Position numbers and translations under genes: made by a program
Notes under the pieces: model-generated
The model's input: only the letters and a program-made list of their open reading frames with translations
Databases searched by the model: none
What the model was told of the DNA's origin: nothing
DNA from: Microvelia longipes
Lineage: Eukaryota; Arthropoda; Insecta; Hemiptera; Veliidae
DNA length: 64,000 nt
Direction of reading: 5' to 3'
NCBI GenBank assembly: GCA_018340805.1
Contig: JACMZG010001914.1
Location: 8,120,924 to 8,184,923 of the forward strand
In this document: in pieces, positions 10,516 to 21,866 of the stretch
Layout: the number at the start of each line of letters is the position of its first letter
Position numbering within the stretch: position 1 is the stretch's first letter

Positions 10516-12728
10516 GTTTTCAAGACAAAAAAGGAGGGATATAATGTAGTTTGTATTGCACAAAGGACAGAATGCGAGTGTACTACGCGCCTTTAGTGCT
10601 GCACTAATCATGAACCGCAAAATAATCCTATGTATATTAGTGGAGGACGGTAGCAATTAACTGCTCACTAAATAATGGACTAATAAATAAATATTGAAAC
10701 CCTTATTCAATTTTAATAAAAAAAAATCAATATAACTAAAAACTGGTTTTCCGAAACACACCAAAGAAGAGCGCTAAGGTCGTTATAAATAAGAATATTT
10801 GTCCGGTAAATCACTCACCTTACTGTTGGATACAATGGAGATTATAGGGTGTTATAATAATTTATCATATTTAAATGGCAAATGAGTCAGATTATTATAT
10901 AAAATATGTAATATAAATTTATTAAACAGGAATAAATAGATTAACAATTTGGATATGTGCTAATTAATCAGGTGTATACAAATTTAAAACGGTATTATAA
11001 ACTATTCATGATAATAATTATATAAGCATTAGCACCACATTAAATGATACGTTCATTTATTAATTTCACTAAATATAAACAAGTAGTCCAGTTAAGATTT
11101 TTATTAATTGAGTAGATCAAATAGTTAAGCAGAACATCGAGAGCATGTAAAGTCAGTGCCTGGATTAAGGGTTATAACTAGTGGAGAATGTACAAACAGT
11201 TGTATTTAATCTGAAGACGATAAGCAAAAACGATGTAACCGGATAAGAATGTATATTCTATAAAGATAAAATGAGGATAATATTAAATTAATAAATTATA
11301 ACTACAATTGTATTCTTTTACTTTTGAAATATATATTACAAGTATATTGTTTAACTATGTATTTACTTTTGTACTGGAGAATAAAAAATAGAAGTAAGCG
11401 TATATTCGAGAAATGGCACATTTCACTGAGAATTAAAATATAAAGTCTTAATTATTTAATTTTTCTACCTGACGTACAATAATATGATATTTAATTTATT
11501 GAGCTGAAAGTGAGAATCATATCTACACAATTAAAATTTAATTAGTTATAATCTCAACACTCGGCTTTGAGCCCTCAGGTATAAATAAAAATACCTACAA
11601 ACTTATCAGTCATTAGAGAGGAGACTTTTAAAATAAGCATTGTGATTTACTATTATCAGTTTATTTGTTATATTAGAATAAAATTTATAACTGTATAAGT
11701 AATTGTCTTTATTATTAAGGAAAATAAATCAAATAACTCCCGTATTTTCACTTACCATCCCATTTATTTGAGAGATGGCACATAAAAAGTAAAGGCCTAT
11801 CTACATAACCCTACATGGATCAATTTTTATAATAGTGTAGTAATTTTATGCTGCATTCGTCAATAAATAATAGACTTTAGTTGTTAGAAACGTACGATGT
11901 TCTTGAGTTCACGTTGGTACTGATACAGATATTCGTTTATCAAGAATGTAGCGCATTCTCACCTAACCATATATCTTCCTAGAAAATAAAGGCAGTTTTA
12001 CTTGATGCGTCCATAAAGAACATATATAAACCATTTAAAAACACACTTCAAGTGCCTCACCCTCTGGAGCGTTTTGGTTCCATGTGGTATTTATACTCAG
12101 CAGGATTAATAACACATTCATTTAACAAGATATAATATGTATGTCGAAAGTAAACAATATGTAATATCATTAATATAACAAGTTTCTACCCATCGAGGGT
12201 TCTGATCCAATCGTTACAAGTAGAAGATTATACGACAGGAAGATAATAATGAGTTGCTCACTTTGAGAACTATATAATTGAGAACAATAATTTAGATTAA
12301 TGGATTTATAACATCTAAGGATAAAGTTATATAGGCCATTCTCCTAATGTCATAAAGCACTAATTCAGTTAGTTCAACTGTGAGTAGGTGTAGCTATCAT
12401 CCTACATAAGGACAAGGGAACCACTTGCTTTTTATTCTGATATTAATTCTGTATATTACTGAATAAATTTACCTGAGTTATGGCGCCTGAGAATATTAGG
12501 TATATTACAAGGTGAACTACCTCTTCTTCAGTCGTAGCTTTTTTTAATCTTTCTTTTTTTAATTTTTATTATTGTATTTCTCTGAGTGTCATTATTTTGG
12601 CAACACTTCTTTGACTTTTGTTTATACCTATTTAACTAATAATTAATGGGGTGTTGTATGGGACAATTTATTTTTGTCTTAATACAAAATTGCAGAAATG
12701 GCTCTTTGTCTAAATGAAACAAAATAAT
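10516..12728. other. Long AT-rich stretch, nothing recognised
   Basis: 2.2 kb with no convincing frame, tRNA or known repeat family. Confidence 0.45.
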
Positions 12729-12830
12729 AATTCTAGCGCGGGGGTCCGCAAGCTGAGCGAATTTCCAGCTAAGGAATGCTTTGCGCACCAATCCAGTTCT
12801 TTCGATTAAATTGTTACATATTAGTATTAC
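12729..12830 (+). mobile_element. R6 element, single 5' module
   Basis: It starts AATTCTAGCGCGGGGGTCCG, then GAGCGAATTTCC. The rest of the element is absent. Confidence 0.55.
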
Positions 12831-13103
12831 AGCTTATTACAATTATTATTTTCTTTACAATTCATCCAATCAGCTATAGCTGAGGGATTTTTTATACATG
12901 TATTAGTTTTAATCATTTTAATTAATTTATATTTTTGTACAAAATAATTTGTACAATGCTACATAGTTGGAAGAGTAAAAATAATGAAATAAAAATATGA
13001 TAAATTTTACTTTAAAAATATGCAGGAGCTTTTATCATGAATTACTTTTTTCGTCAAACTTTTTGTCATTTACAAGACTTGTTAAGTCTATCCGAGACAC
13101 GCC

Positions 13104-13357
<254 letters not shown>

Positions 13358-13582
13358 CTGCCTGCGTGGCCGCGATCGTAAAGGAACTTGATTTCGGGAC
13401 CAGAGGTCCGGGGTTCGCAGCCGGGCTATGCTCTAAAATTATATGAATAGTATTTGTATTTAAAATATTTCGCTAACTTTAATTAATTCTTAGGGGATAG
13501 TAGATGCATACTACCTGAGGGTGGTCCCCGCAGGGTGAATACGCAGATTGGCCGAATGGCCTTAAAACGGGCAATTTATTTT
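13358..13582 (+). mobile_element. tRNA-derived SINE
   Basis: The head is tRNA-like: an A-box-like TGGCCGCGATCG, then a B box GGGGTTCGCAGCC about 45 bases later. The body holds GCCGGGCTATGCTCT and a GC-rich tail GGTGGTCCCCGCAGGGTGAA. The same order is found inverted at 41,274-41,483. It is inserted at the end of a TA tract. Confidence 0.7.
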
Positions 13583-14094
13583 ATTTTATTTATTAGTAAG
13601 CTAAGTGTATTCGACCCACCTCTTTCTCCAGACATCTCCTTTTACTTCTATTATCCAAACCATTTCATGAGCGTCACGTTGTATAGAAATTCGCATAAAA
13701 AAGTTAAATATGTATTAGTTGATACACATAAATTGTTGATTCCGTAAAAAAAATTGTCTGAATAAATAATGCATGTAGTAAAAATAAAATATTTATTTTA
13801 TAATTTTTTTTATTATGTCTTATAAAGATATAATAATAATTTAATTCATGTATTACACATAAATCTTATATTTTATTTCATTTATATTATTTCTTTAAAT
13901 TTTGAAGGTTGCATGGTTGTGAAGTTTTAGCGTTTCCTTAATAAATTGAACATACTAATTGTAATAAGAAGTTAGAAATAAAGATATTATTTTATGTACA
14001 ATTTATAAATGAAAACGATTCAAAAGAGTTTAATAGGGTTCTAATGCTTAAAATTAGGGTTTAAGATATTTTAAATGTAATAGCTGCAGTTGTA
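13583..14094. other. No gene seen
   Basis: AT-rich sequence without recognisable features. Confidence 0.45.
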
Positions 14095-14285
14095 ATACAA
14101 AAATTGGGTACGAGGTGTCTCGGAACTTCACTTCCTCACCACATCAAATTCGCTACGCTCATCCTCCCAACTTCGGACTTGCTTCGTATGTCCCTATTTA
14201 CTGCGGTTACCCATCCAGGCTTTGACCTCGCTCAATGCTAAGTCTCATGATCCAAGAAAAGCCATAGACATACTTCACCACGGCT
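14095..14285 (-). repeat. R1 repeat, 5S-like end only
   Basis: The conserved R1 start (GGGTACGAGGTGTCTCGGAA) leads to the 5S-like part at about 14,201-14,255. After AAGTATGTCTATG (minus sense) it changes abruptly to LINE ORF1-like sequence. Confidence 0.65.
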
Positions 14286-14440
14286 CTTCTCCTTCCCCTG
14301 CAAACAAGCCATCCAATTTTTATTTTTCCGGTGTTTACAATTTTTTCTGCCAGTTCTTCTGCCATATCTACAATTGCTATACTTTGTCGTCTTTCATTTG
14401 GAGTCGTAAGTCCTACTTTAACATCCTTTATCCCAGGCAC
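14250..14440 (-). pseudogene. LINE ORF1 (gag-like) fragment
   Basis: The minus-strand frame reads MPGIKDVKVGL, then VDMAEELAEKIVNTGKIKIG and WLVCRGRRRAVVKYVYGFSW. The GKIKIGWLVCR segment followed by VVKxxxxGFSH-like sequence is characteristic of the zinc-knuckle region of Jockey/R1-clade non-LTR ORF1 proteins. The knuckle cysteines are lost. It is fused to the 5S-like end of R1. Confidence 0.5.
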
Positions 14441-14490
14441 ATCCCTAGAAACAGCCTGACTGACTTAATTTGAAAAGTAATATATAATAG

Positions 14491-14740
14491 TAGGAGGATT
14501 TAGAGAGTTCTGCATATTTCATCATAATGAGGAGCTAGTCTTTTATAACCTCTTTCTCATTTATTCCCCTCTTAAGCCCCCTCTCTAACCCGGGTCTGAA
14601 CCTGGACCGGTCTAGGTTCAGACCTGGGTAGGAGAGGGGGGTCTAAGAGGGGGATAAATGAGAAAGAGGTTATAAAAGGCTTGCTCTTGCTCGGGCTCCT
14701 CATTATAATGAACTATACAGAACTCTCTTAATCCTACTAC
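14491..14740. repeat. Long imperfect palindrome (fold-back)
   Basis: Arms of about 120 bp converge on CCTGGACCGGTCTAGG near 14,613. The outer ends are GTAGGAGGATTTAGAGAG and its near-complement CTCTCTTAATCCTACTAC. Within the arms AACCTCTTTCTCATTTAT is matched exactly by ATAAATGAGAAAGAGGTT. Non-coding. Confidence 0.8.
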
Positions 14741-14742
14741 TC

Positions 14743-14842
14743 TTCGAGGAGGTTTCAATGATGTTTCACAGAGCCCCAAAAATGTGTTTCAAGCCTTTTA
14801 ATGTATCGGGATAGGCCATGCCCCCTCTAGATATCTTTATGC
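14743..14842 (+). mobile_element. R2 MITE, 3' part
   Basis: GAGGAGGTTTCAATG through CCATGCCCCCTCTAGATATC. The left half is replaced by the palindrome. Confidence 0.7.
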
Positions 14843-14929
14843 TCCAGGATTTATCTTTTTTCAGTTCTATATTATTGGCAACACTGATAATTTAAGGAAA
14901 GTTTTACTTTTTATCATAGTGCTTATTAC

Positions 14930-15325
14930 TAGAGAGGGCACAGCCTATCTCAATACACTGAGAGGCCTGAAACATAATTTCTGGCATAGAAATATATACT
15001 AGAGGGGGCATAGCATACCTAAATCAATTTGCAGGCCTGAATCATCATTTTTAGGCTCTGTGTAACCTCATTGAAACCTCCTCCAAGAGTAACTAAAGGC
15101 AGAGAATAGAAGACTAGAACCTACTCTTAGTCTTCCATTCTTGACTAAAGGCTATAATAAATCAATAGGTTTTGGGTTCCCGCGCACATTATCTCTGTTC
15201 TCGTCAGTATTATTAACGTTCTTTAATATATTTTTCTGTAAATTTGTTCTGTTTATTTGATAAACAGAATAGTCGAAGGAGGTCAGATTTCTTTTTCGAT
15301 GTTTCAAAATTTAACCGATGCTTTT
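14930..15325 (-). mobile_element. R2 MITE pair, nested, minus orientation
   Basis: A 55-bp R2 end (GAGAGGGCACAGCCTATCTC) is followed at 14,985 by a second end, CATAGAAATATATACTAGAG. The second copy runs to TCGATGTTTCAAAATTTAAC, where a different TIR element interrupts it. Confidence 0.7.
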
Positions 15326-15330
15326 TAAGG

Positions 15331-15879
15331 TGCATTCAGAACACTGTGGTAGCGATGCGTCCGTCCGTTGCGTGTGGTGACAGCTTAAATTCCAACCAAT
15401 GTAACAAGACTATTTATTACATTTTATAACAAGTACTTTACAATATAATAAACTAAACATGATAATACTTCGCCATTTTGATCGGTTGGTCAGTTATAAA
15501 ATAATTAAACTTAGACCATATGAAATTTTAAATATAAAAAAAAAAAATTTGAACAAAAAGAAGAACTATCATTTAGTGTGAAACTTCCCATTATCATAAG
15601 ACATGTTTAAATAAATTAAATATTTAATATAATGAAACAATTAAAATGAAATCTAAAAAGACACAGCTCGACCAAAACAACCTTTTCTTCTTTGACTTTC
15701 TTATCTTTGTCAAGAAAAATATATTTTTGTTTCCAAAATTTGGAACAAGAGTGTGCTGCGATAGCGGCTTTTGCGGCCGTAGCGTTGTTATTGTGAAATC
15801 ATCATTTTCCGCATTGCAATGACCGCTACGCCCGCAACGGACGGACGCGTCGCTACCGCAGTATTCTGAATGCACTTTT
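15331..15879. mobile_element. TIR element with GC-rich ends, inside R2
   Basis: The left end GTGCATTCAGAACACTGTGG, then TAGCGATGCGTCCGTCCGTT, matches the reverse complement of the right end (GTGCATTCAGAATACTGCGG, TAGCGACGCGTCCGTCCGTT). Terminal repeats are 45 bp or more, the span is about 549 bp and the interior is AT-rich and non-coding. The target duplication is unclear. Superfamily not assigned. Confidence 0.6.
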
Positions 15880-16324
15880 ATTGTCTTTCCCAACATTATT
15901 ATGTGCGTACTAGTTTAATTTTTTTAAATAAAATTCTGTGAAATAATTGTTACAATAATTTAGTAAAAGAAACAGGAAACTGAAGTAAAAGTAATTAAGA
16001 GTCTTTTTAAGGTTTTGATGAATATACGGACGAAAATTTATTGCCTTAAATATAACTTAAAAAATACGATTGGTGTAATTATATTTTTAGAAACTTTAGG
16101 TTAATTAATCTTACATTACCAATAAAAATTAAAATTTAAAGTGAAAAACTCTTATTGCTTGCAAAAATATAAAAAGTTAAGTAGTGCTCACAAAAAATAA
16201 ATGTTTAATTAGCCGCTTATTTTAAGTAATAAAAACAAACCTAGTATTTACAGAATCATATAAAAAAAACGTCTCATCCTCACGTTTTTCGTCTCATCCT
16301 CTTTTGGATGAGACGAAATATATT

Positions 16325-16403
16325 TTTTTACACAGGGCCCCACAAAAATTTTTTAGACCTCTTAATGTATTGAGATAGGCTATGCCCCCTCTATTAATAT
16401 CTC
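16325..16403 (+). mobile_element. R2 MITE, 3' part
   Basis: ACACAGGGCCCC through GGCTATGCCCCCTCTATTAA, ending TCTCCATG directly at the start of the next copy. Confidence 0.7.
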
Positions 16404-16716
16404 CATGCATAGAGATATATACTAGAGGGAGCTTAACCTATCTCAATACATTTATAGTCATGAAACATCGTTTTGGGGCTCTCAGGGGCTCTGTGTAACC
16501 TCATTAAAACCTCCTTTAAGAGAGAATTCAGGTTATTATAAATCAATTGTTTTCGGCTTTCCGCACATTGTTAGTGTTTTGATTTGTATTTTTAACGTTC
16601 TTCTATAAAGTTATTGTAATTTTTATGATTATTTGATATATTTTTAGCAAGGTGATCAGTTTTTCGATGTTTCAAAATGCAACCAATAGGGCACCTCAAG
16701 TAATATATCTCCTTAG
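16404..16716 (-). mobile_element. R2 MITE, minus orientation
   Basis: Starts CATAGAGATATATACTAGAG, carries CATCGTTTTGGGGCTCTCAG and ends near AAGTAATATATCTCCTTAG. It lies end to end with the preceding fragment. Confidence 0.8.
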
Positions 16717-16719
16717 AAT

Positions 16720-16831
16720 AACTATAATAAGAAGGAGCAACAGGACCGTAAACACAATGTAATTCCACTGATAACACGAAAGCTGGTTGACTGGTGCAAC
16801 TAAGTAATGCTGCAACCTGACAACAAAACAT
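16720..16831 (-). pseudogene. Possible secreted-protein exon relic
   Basis: The minus-strand frame reads VAALLSCTSQPAFVLSVELH then CVYGPVAPSYYSYSK, preceded by an acceptor-like TTGTCAG. Signal-like residues followed by YGPVAPSYYSYS vaguely recall an insect cuticle-protein exon. A shortened copy occurs in the opposite orientation at 17,156-17,220. No second exon is visible, so the product is uncertain. Confidence 0.25.
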
Positions 16832-17940
16832 TATTTTAAATATATGTCATAAAATAATGAAGAAAGATCGTAAAAAACAAATATAATAACTTAAAACACC
16901 TGCAGAGTATTTAATAAAACTGGTCTTAGATGGCAAAAGGGTGGCGGAATACGAGAACTACATTTAGTTGACGAAGAACTACTATTTGTATATAATTTAA
17001 TAAATACGTTAAACTTCAATTAAAAAGCTTAAAATATTGAAGGCACCGATATTTATATTAGATATTATGAATATCAATCATTAATTAATAATAGAAACAT
17101 AATAATTCAGCAACCGGGAGTAATATACCAACTTTTTTTAAAAATTGTATAATTTTAGGGTGGCAGCATTACTTAAGTTGCACCGTGAACGGCTTTCGTG
17201 TTATCAGTATGCTCCTTCTATATATAATATATTCTAAGTATATCTCTATGGCTTAGGACATTAAGTTGTTTTATAACCAAAGGTTGTCGAAAGTCGTAAA
17301 ATCACATGACATTTTTAATTCCTATAAAAGTTGTTCATTAAAGAGTTCAGTATAAACAGATATAATTGTTGTATACATAACTCGTTAATTATACTCTTTT
17401 ATCTAATATTGTCAATAAAATTTATACAATTTTACTATTGAAACATGTTAATAAAAAGCAATAGCAACTAATTATGTTGAGTCATGCTTATACAGCCTTG
17501 ACTACCTGAGGCAAGGAAAACAAACATTTTTTATTTTTTTGCGTTTCATATTATGACTGTAATAGTTGTAAAATTTAAATAAACGATTATCTAACACACT
17601 TATTAGAAACGTGTTTTCATGAATCATTCTTAACGAGTTATTAGGATTAATTTGTTGTATCTATTAACCTTTCACAAATTAAAAATAAAACGTAGTTTAT
17701 AAATTTATAAATAAACGTAAGTTTTGGAAAATGATGCTTATGACGTTGCTTGGTATTAGAGGGAGGACGGGGATAGATTTCGTTTGGGCTCAAAAGTATA
17801 TATCTTAAAATTGATTTTGTGTGTTTATTATTATCATATCTCCCTGTATTAATACTAGAGCTTTAATTTCTTGTTTTATACTATGTTGTATGTTTTTGTC
17901 ATTTTTACTTTTTGAATTCTTCTTTTAGTGTTGTCTAGTC
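16832..17940. other. No gene seen
   Basis: AT-rich. It contains the inverted partial copy (17,156-17,220, GCAGCATTACTTAAGTTGCA) of the exon-like segment at 16,760-16,820. Confidence 0.45.
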
Positions 17941-17944
17941 TCTT

Positions 17945-18310
17945 TTACTTTTTGTTTTTAGGCACTGATGATGACCGTTTTGTTTAAATACCGGTTTTGA
18001 ATTTTATTAAATTAACTTTGCGGAGAGGCTTTTTTGTATTGATTATTTTAATCCTAGAGAGTTAAAACTTGAAACAAAATCAATCTGTAAGTCTAGTTGT
18101 GCTACAAGAAGATTTTTTTCACGTCATTTACTTGTAATAATGATTCAGCAAAATATCGAAAAATCATAAAACGTGGAAAAAAGATTTGATTGATTTGAGA
18201 TTTGGCATGCATGTAGTTATGAATATAACACCAACATATGTTTTAAGTTTCAACTTATTATCAGCATTAGTTTATTTTTATCAAATGACGTATAATTTTT
18301 TTTTAAAATT
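17945..18310 (+). repeat. Hammerhead-core-like module and R1 body fragment
   Basis: 17,961-18,000 reads CACTGATGATGACCG, then ACCGGTTTTGAA, a diverged relative of the module at 7808. 18,115-18,310 is R1 body (TTTGAGATTTGGCATGCATG). Confidence 0.4.
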
Positions 18311-18439
18311 TAAAAAAATAATCCTGATTTGGTACAAGTGTACCCGTACCTCTTACACAACAAATAAGCATACTTAGTTTTGTTTCAGTGCTAAACACAA
18401 TATGGCTATATAGTATTTCTTCTATTTTTGTTACATTAA

Positions 18440-18500
18440 AATAAATAACATCGAGAAAAACCAGTGCCTGGGTGGGCGACCGCTGGGAATAAAATGCTAA
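18440..18500 (+). repeat. 5S rRNA-like segment, partial
   Basis: AACATCGAGAAAAACCAGTG then CCTGGGTGGGCGACCGCTGG-like sequence corresponds to the 3' half of the 5S internal promoter and following stem. It is too diverged to be a 5S gene. Confidence 0.6.
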
Positions 18501-18894
18501 AATTCCGAAAAATATTATTTTAAAAAGTTACTAACGCACAATAATTTTGAAAATAATTTGTATAACTTCACTGACGCACAATAAGTTCGACAAAAAAATT
18601 ATACCCTCACTAACGCACAATAATTTTGAAAATTCATAAAGCGCTGAAAAATCTTTTGTTCAGTTTGGAATTTGGCACGCTATAGTCATATTTAACGTTA
18701 GTTTAACATTAGTTGAACTTACATTAATTACATGAACATTAGTTCTTAGTTCTCATTATTAACATTAGTTCAATTTGTATCAAAAGACCTGTAAACGATT
18801 TTTAAAAAATAAAAATTAATTCAATTGACTTGAAATTTAGTATGATGTATACCTTTGCGTAATAAATAATTTTACAAAGTTTCGTTTCAATACG

Positions 18895-19115
18895 ACATGT
18901 GCGTCCTTAGTTCTCGTTCGATCATAAAAGTTAAGCATAATCGAGCTAGGTCAGTGCCAGGATGGGTGACCGCTGGAAATAAATCAAATGTGTTTCTTGC
19001 TGGAGTATATTTGGTTAATTTTTATATTCTGAAGCGAGTCCAAAATAGTCAAGATGAGCGTAGCAAATCCGATGTGATCAGGAAAAGTTTCGATGTACCT
19101 CGTACTTCCGTTTTT
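18895..19115 (+). repeat. R1 repeat, 5S-like end, sense orientation
   Basis: TTCTCGTTCGATCATAAAAG, TTAAGCATAATCGAGC and GGATGGGTGACCGCTGG follow the 5S rRNA order over about 70 bases. After this comes the R1 end (GATGAGCGTAGCAAATCCGA, 'gtacctcgtac'). This copy makes the 5S origin clearest. It lacks the 5S ends and stems needed for a functional rRNA. Confidence 0.75.
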
Positions 19116-19129
19116 TTGCAAAAACGAAG

Positions 19130-19285
19130 AAGTTACTTTTCTTAATTTTTTTTTGGTTAAAAAAATAAAGAAAAATATTTGTCTTTTTTTTCTTGTTGAG
19201 GTTTTAAAAAATAAAGAAAAAAATATTTGTTTTTATTTTTGTTCGGGATGTAAAAATAAAGAAGATAACTTTTTCTTTACATTAG
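19130..19285 (+). repeat. Short purine/pyrimidine tandem repeat
   Basis: Three related AAAAATAAAGAAAAATATTTG units. No gene. Confidence 0.7.
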
Positions 19286-20154
19286 ACTGAATCAACACAC
19301 ATGAATGGAGTGGCGTATTAATAAATAGAAATTGGCGACGTTATACTAAAATGGCGAGAAGATAGCCTTGAACTTGAGACAGCTGTCTCATTAGAGCCCA
19401 CATGGCTTCATAATCACGAACACAGTTTCAGGTCTCATATTGAAAATAAACTGATCACCTTACTCAATTTGCGTCGTAACTTTCTGTTTTTATAACCAAA
19501 GGAAAAGGAGTATCTATCTTTTTGCTCTCTTGCTTTAAGAACTTCGCATAGAGTAACGTTTTCTTGTTTTCTCAAATACAGTCGGTAATATTTACTTTTT
19601 TTGGTTTATTTTTTCCCAAAGCTGTTTGTTTCGGATGTTTTGAAGACCTTCTGAGTGTTGTTTTCCAAGACGTCATTCGGTATGTGTGTCTGTTATCATT
19701 CTAGATGGGTAACTAAATAATTCAAACTGAACTCTCCTGCGTGTAAGGACAAGCGAAGCGAGTCCGGAGGTATACTAAATTATAATTAAGGCTTTTTTTA
19801 TATTCTGAGGACGACCTTAGTGAATCTTGTGAGTAGAATAATCAAAACAACTTAAGTGGTATAAACATACCCCCTGAAATACCTAGCTAAATTGAGCACC
19901 TGTACAGTAATGCTTAATTTGGTACCAAGTTTTGCAAAATATGAATATAGTTCACACAATATAATTGTGCGAGAGACACCTAGAAAACGTAAAAAGCAAA
20001 ATGCAATGCTTTCATCTGGGATCTGTTGCATCATTCGACATTTTTCATCAATGATTGCTCTGTCATGCCCTACTCTGTTTTGTTACGTTTAAGTTCATCA
20101 GGGCGCTGACGGATCCATAACTCAATTTGCCGTTCACAAAAAAATCCTGAAGAA
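19286..20154. other. No gene seen
   Basis: It includes a small R1-type scrap (GGACAAGCGAAGCGAGTCCG, 19,748). Open frames on both strands at 19,850-20,090 lack any family resemblance. Confidence 0.45.
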
Positions 20155-20935
20155 TATAGTGTGAAGTATTTACCAAAGTATGATGCTTCTGTTTAGACAG
20201 AATATGTTCGACAAATAAAGCAAAGAAATAAATAAAATATTTATTTACCAAAGTATGATGCTTTTGTTTAGACTGAATATGTGCAACAAATAAAGCAAAG
20301 AATAAATAAATAAAATATTTATTTGCCGAAGTATGATGCTTCTGTTTTGACAGAATATATGCATCAAATAAATAAATAAATAAAATATTTATTTGCCGAA
20401 GGTATGATGCTTCTGTTAGACAGAATATGTGCAACAAATAAAGCAAAGAAATAAATGAATAAAATATCTATTTGCCGAAGTATGATGCTTCTGTTTAGAC
20501 AGAATATGGCAGCGAATAAAATATGTTTTACCAAAGTATGATGCTTCTGTTTAGACAGAATATGTGCAACAAATAAAGCAAAGAAATAAATGAATAAAAA
20601 TATTTATTTGCCGATGATGCTTCTTGTTAGACAGAATATGTGCAACAAATAAGCAAAGAAATAAATAAATAAAATATCTATTTGCCGAAGTATAATGCTT
20701 CTGTTTTGACAGAATATGTGCATCAAAGAAATAAATAAATAAAATATCTATTTGCCGAAGTATGATGCTTTTGTTTTGACAGAATATGTGCATGAAATAA
20801 ATAAATAAATAAAATATCTATTTGCCGAAGTATGATGCTTCTGTTTAGACAGAATATGTGCAACAAATAATGCAAAATAAATAAATAAAATATTTATTTA
20901 CCAAAGCATAATGCTTCTATTTAAAGCAAATAATG
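20155..20935 (-). repeat. Minisatellite, about 75-80 bp unit, about ten copies
   Basis: Unit: TATTTATTTGCCGAAGTATG, ATGCTTCTGTTTAGACAGAA, TATGTGCAACAAATAAAGCA, AAGAAATAAATAAATAAAA. Units vary in the TAAA run and by small indels. Minus-strand open frames through it (HILSKQKHHTLVNKYFIYLF repeated) result from the periodicity and are not called as genes. Confidence 0.88.
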
Positions 20936-21866
20936 CACCATAAAGCAAAAACTGTAAGCAAGATATTGGGGTTTGAGCTAGGAAGCAAGCATTCCAAATA
21001 TTTTTGGCTAGTAGAGAATAAAATATTTATTTAACAGCTGATATAATACTATTAATCATGATTTACTTTATAAACTATATTACAATGAAGCTTTTGCATA
21101 TTACCTGATTAATATGATAAAGATGTATTATAAAATTAAAATATATGTTATGGAATAATCAGTACACCTTAGTCTGGAACAAAAAACTCAAAAATTATTT
21201 ATGATTTATTTTGAAGAAGTTTTAATGTTTAACAGCAGGAAGTTAATTTAAAATTCATTAAATAAATTAAAAATAATATTAAATATTTCCATTAGTTATT
21301 TTTATTTACATCGCTCAAAAAATTTACATAACATGATGATGATAGTAAAGAAAAATTTAAATTTGAAATTTCGTTTGAATATATTGGATGTAGTGAAGGC
21401 AATCAATTTGTAGATAGCTATCACTCTCTCAAGGACAGACAGACAGCAAATATTATTACTAATTTACATAAGAAAAACATATATTTTTGTGTCAGTTTAA
21501 TCAATAAAATAATTGATTCAATCGCGAAGGCGTGGAATCAATAATTTAAACTAATTCTACTGTTATTGACAGTCCTACAAATATGTGTTTTACAAACAAG
21601 AAAAGGCTTAAAATATGAGTTAAGTTTCTTGACACTGATATTAATTAGCCGATATTGTCTTTGTATAGGTATATACCAAATACGGTATGTCTTGAATATG
21701 GAATGTGTTCGAAAAGAGATACTTCGCATCCAAATTCCTAATAAAATTAAAACTTTTAGTTTATTACAACCAATAAGTGATTACCACCTAGTAACGCTGT
21801 GATAACAAAATGCTATTGTAGAACAAAACGCTATTGTACACAAACCCAGCACAAAACGCAATTTTC
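20936..21866. other. No gene seen
   Basis: AT-rich. At 21,806-21,860 a short motif CAAAACGCTATTGTA recurs two to three times. 21,340-21,440 resembles sequence at 32,500-32,580. Confidence 0.45.

Noticed and set aside
18911..18981. Functional 5S rRNA gene
   Set aside because: Only the internal promoter region is conserved. The ends and stems are missing and it is part of the dispersed R1 repeat.
20063..20793. Minus-strand frames with repeated HILSKQKHH
   Set aside because: They follow the minisatellite period. There is no start context or domain.
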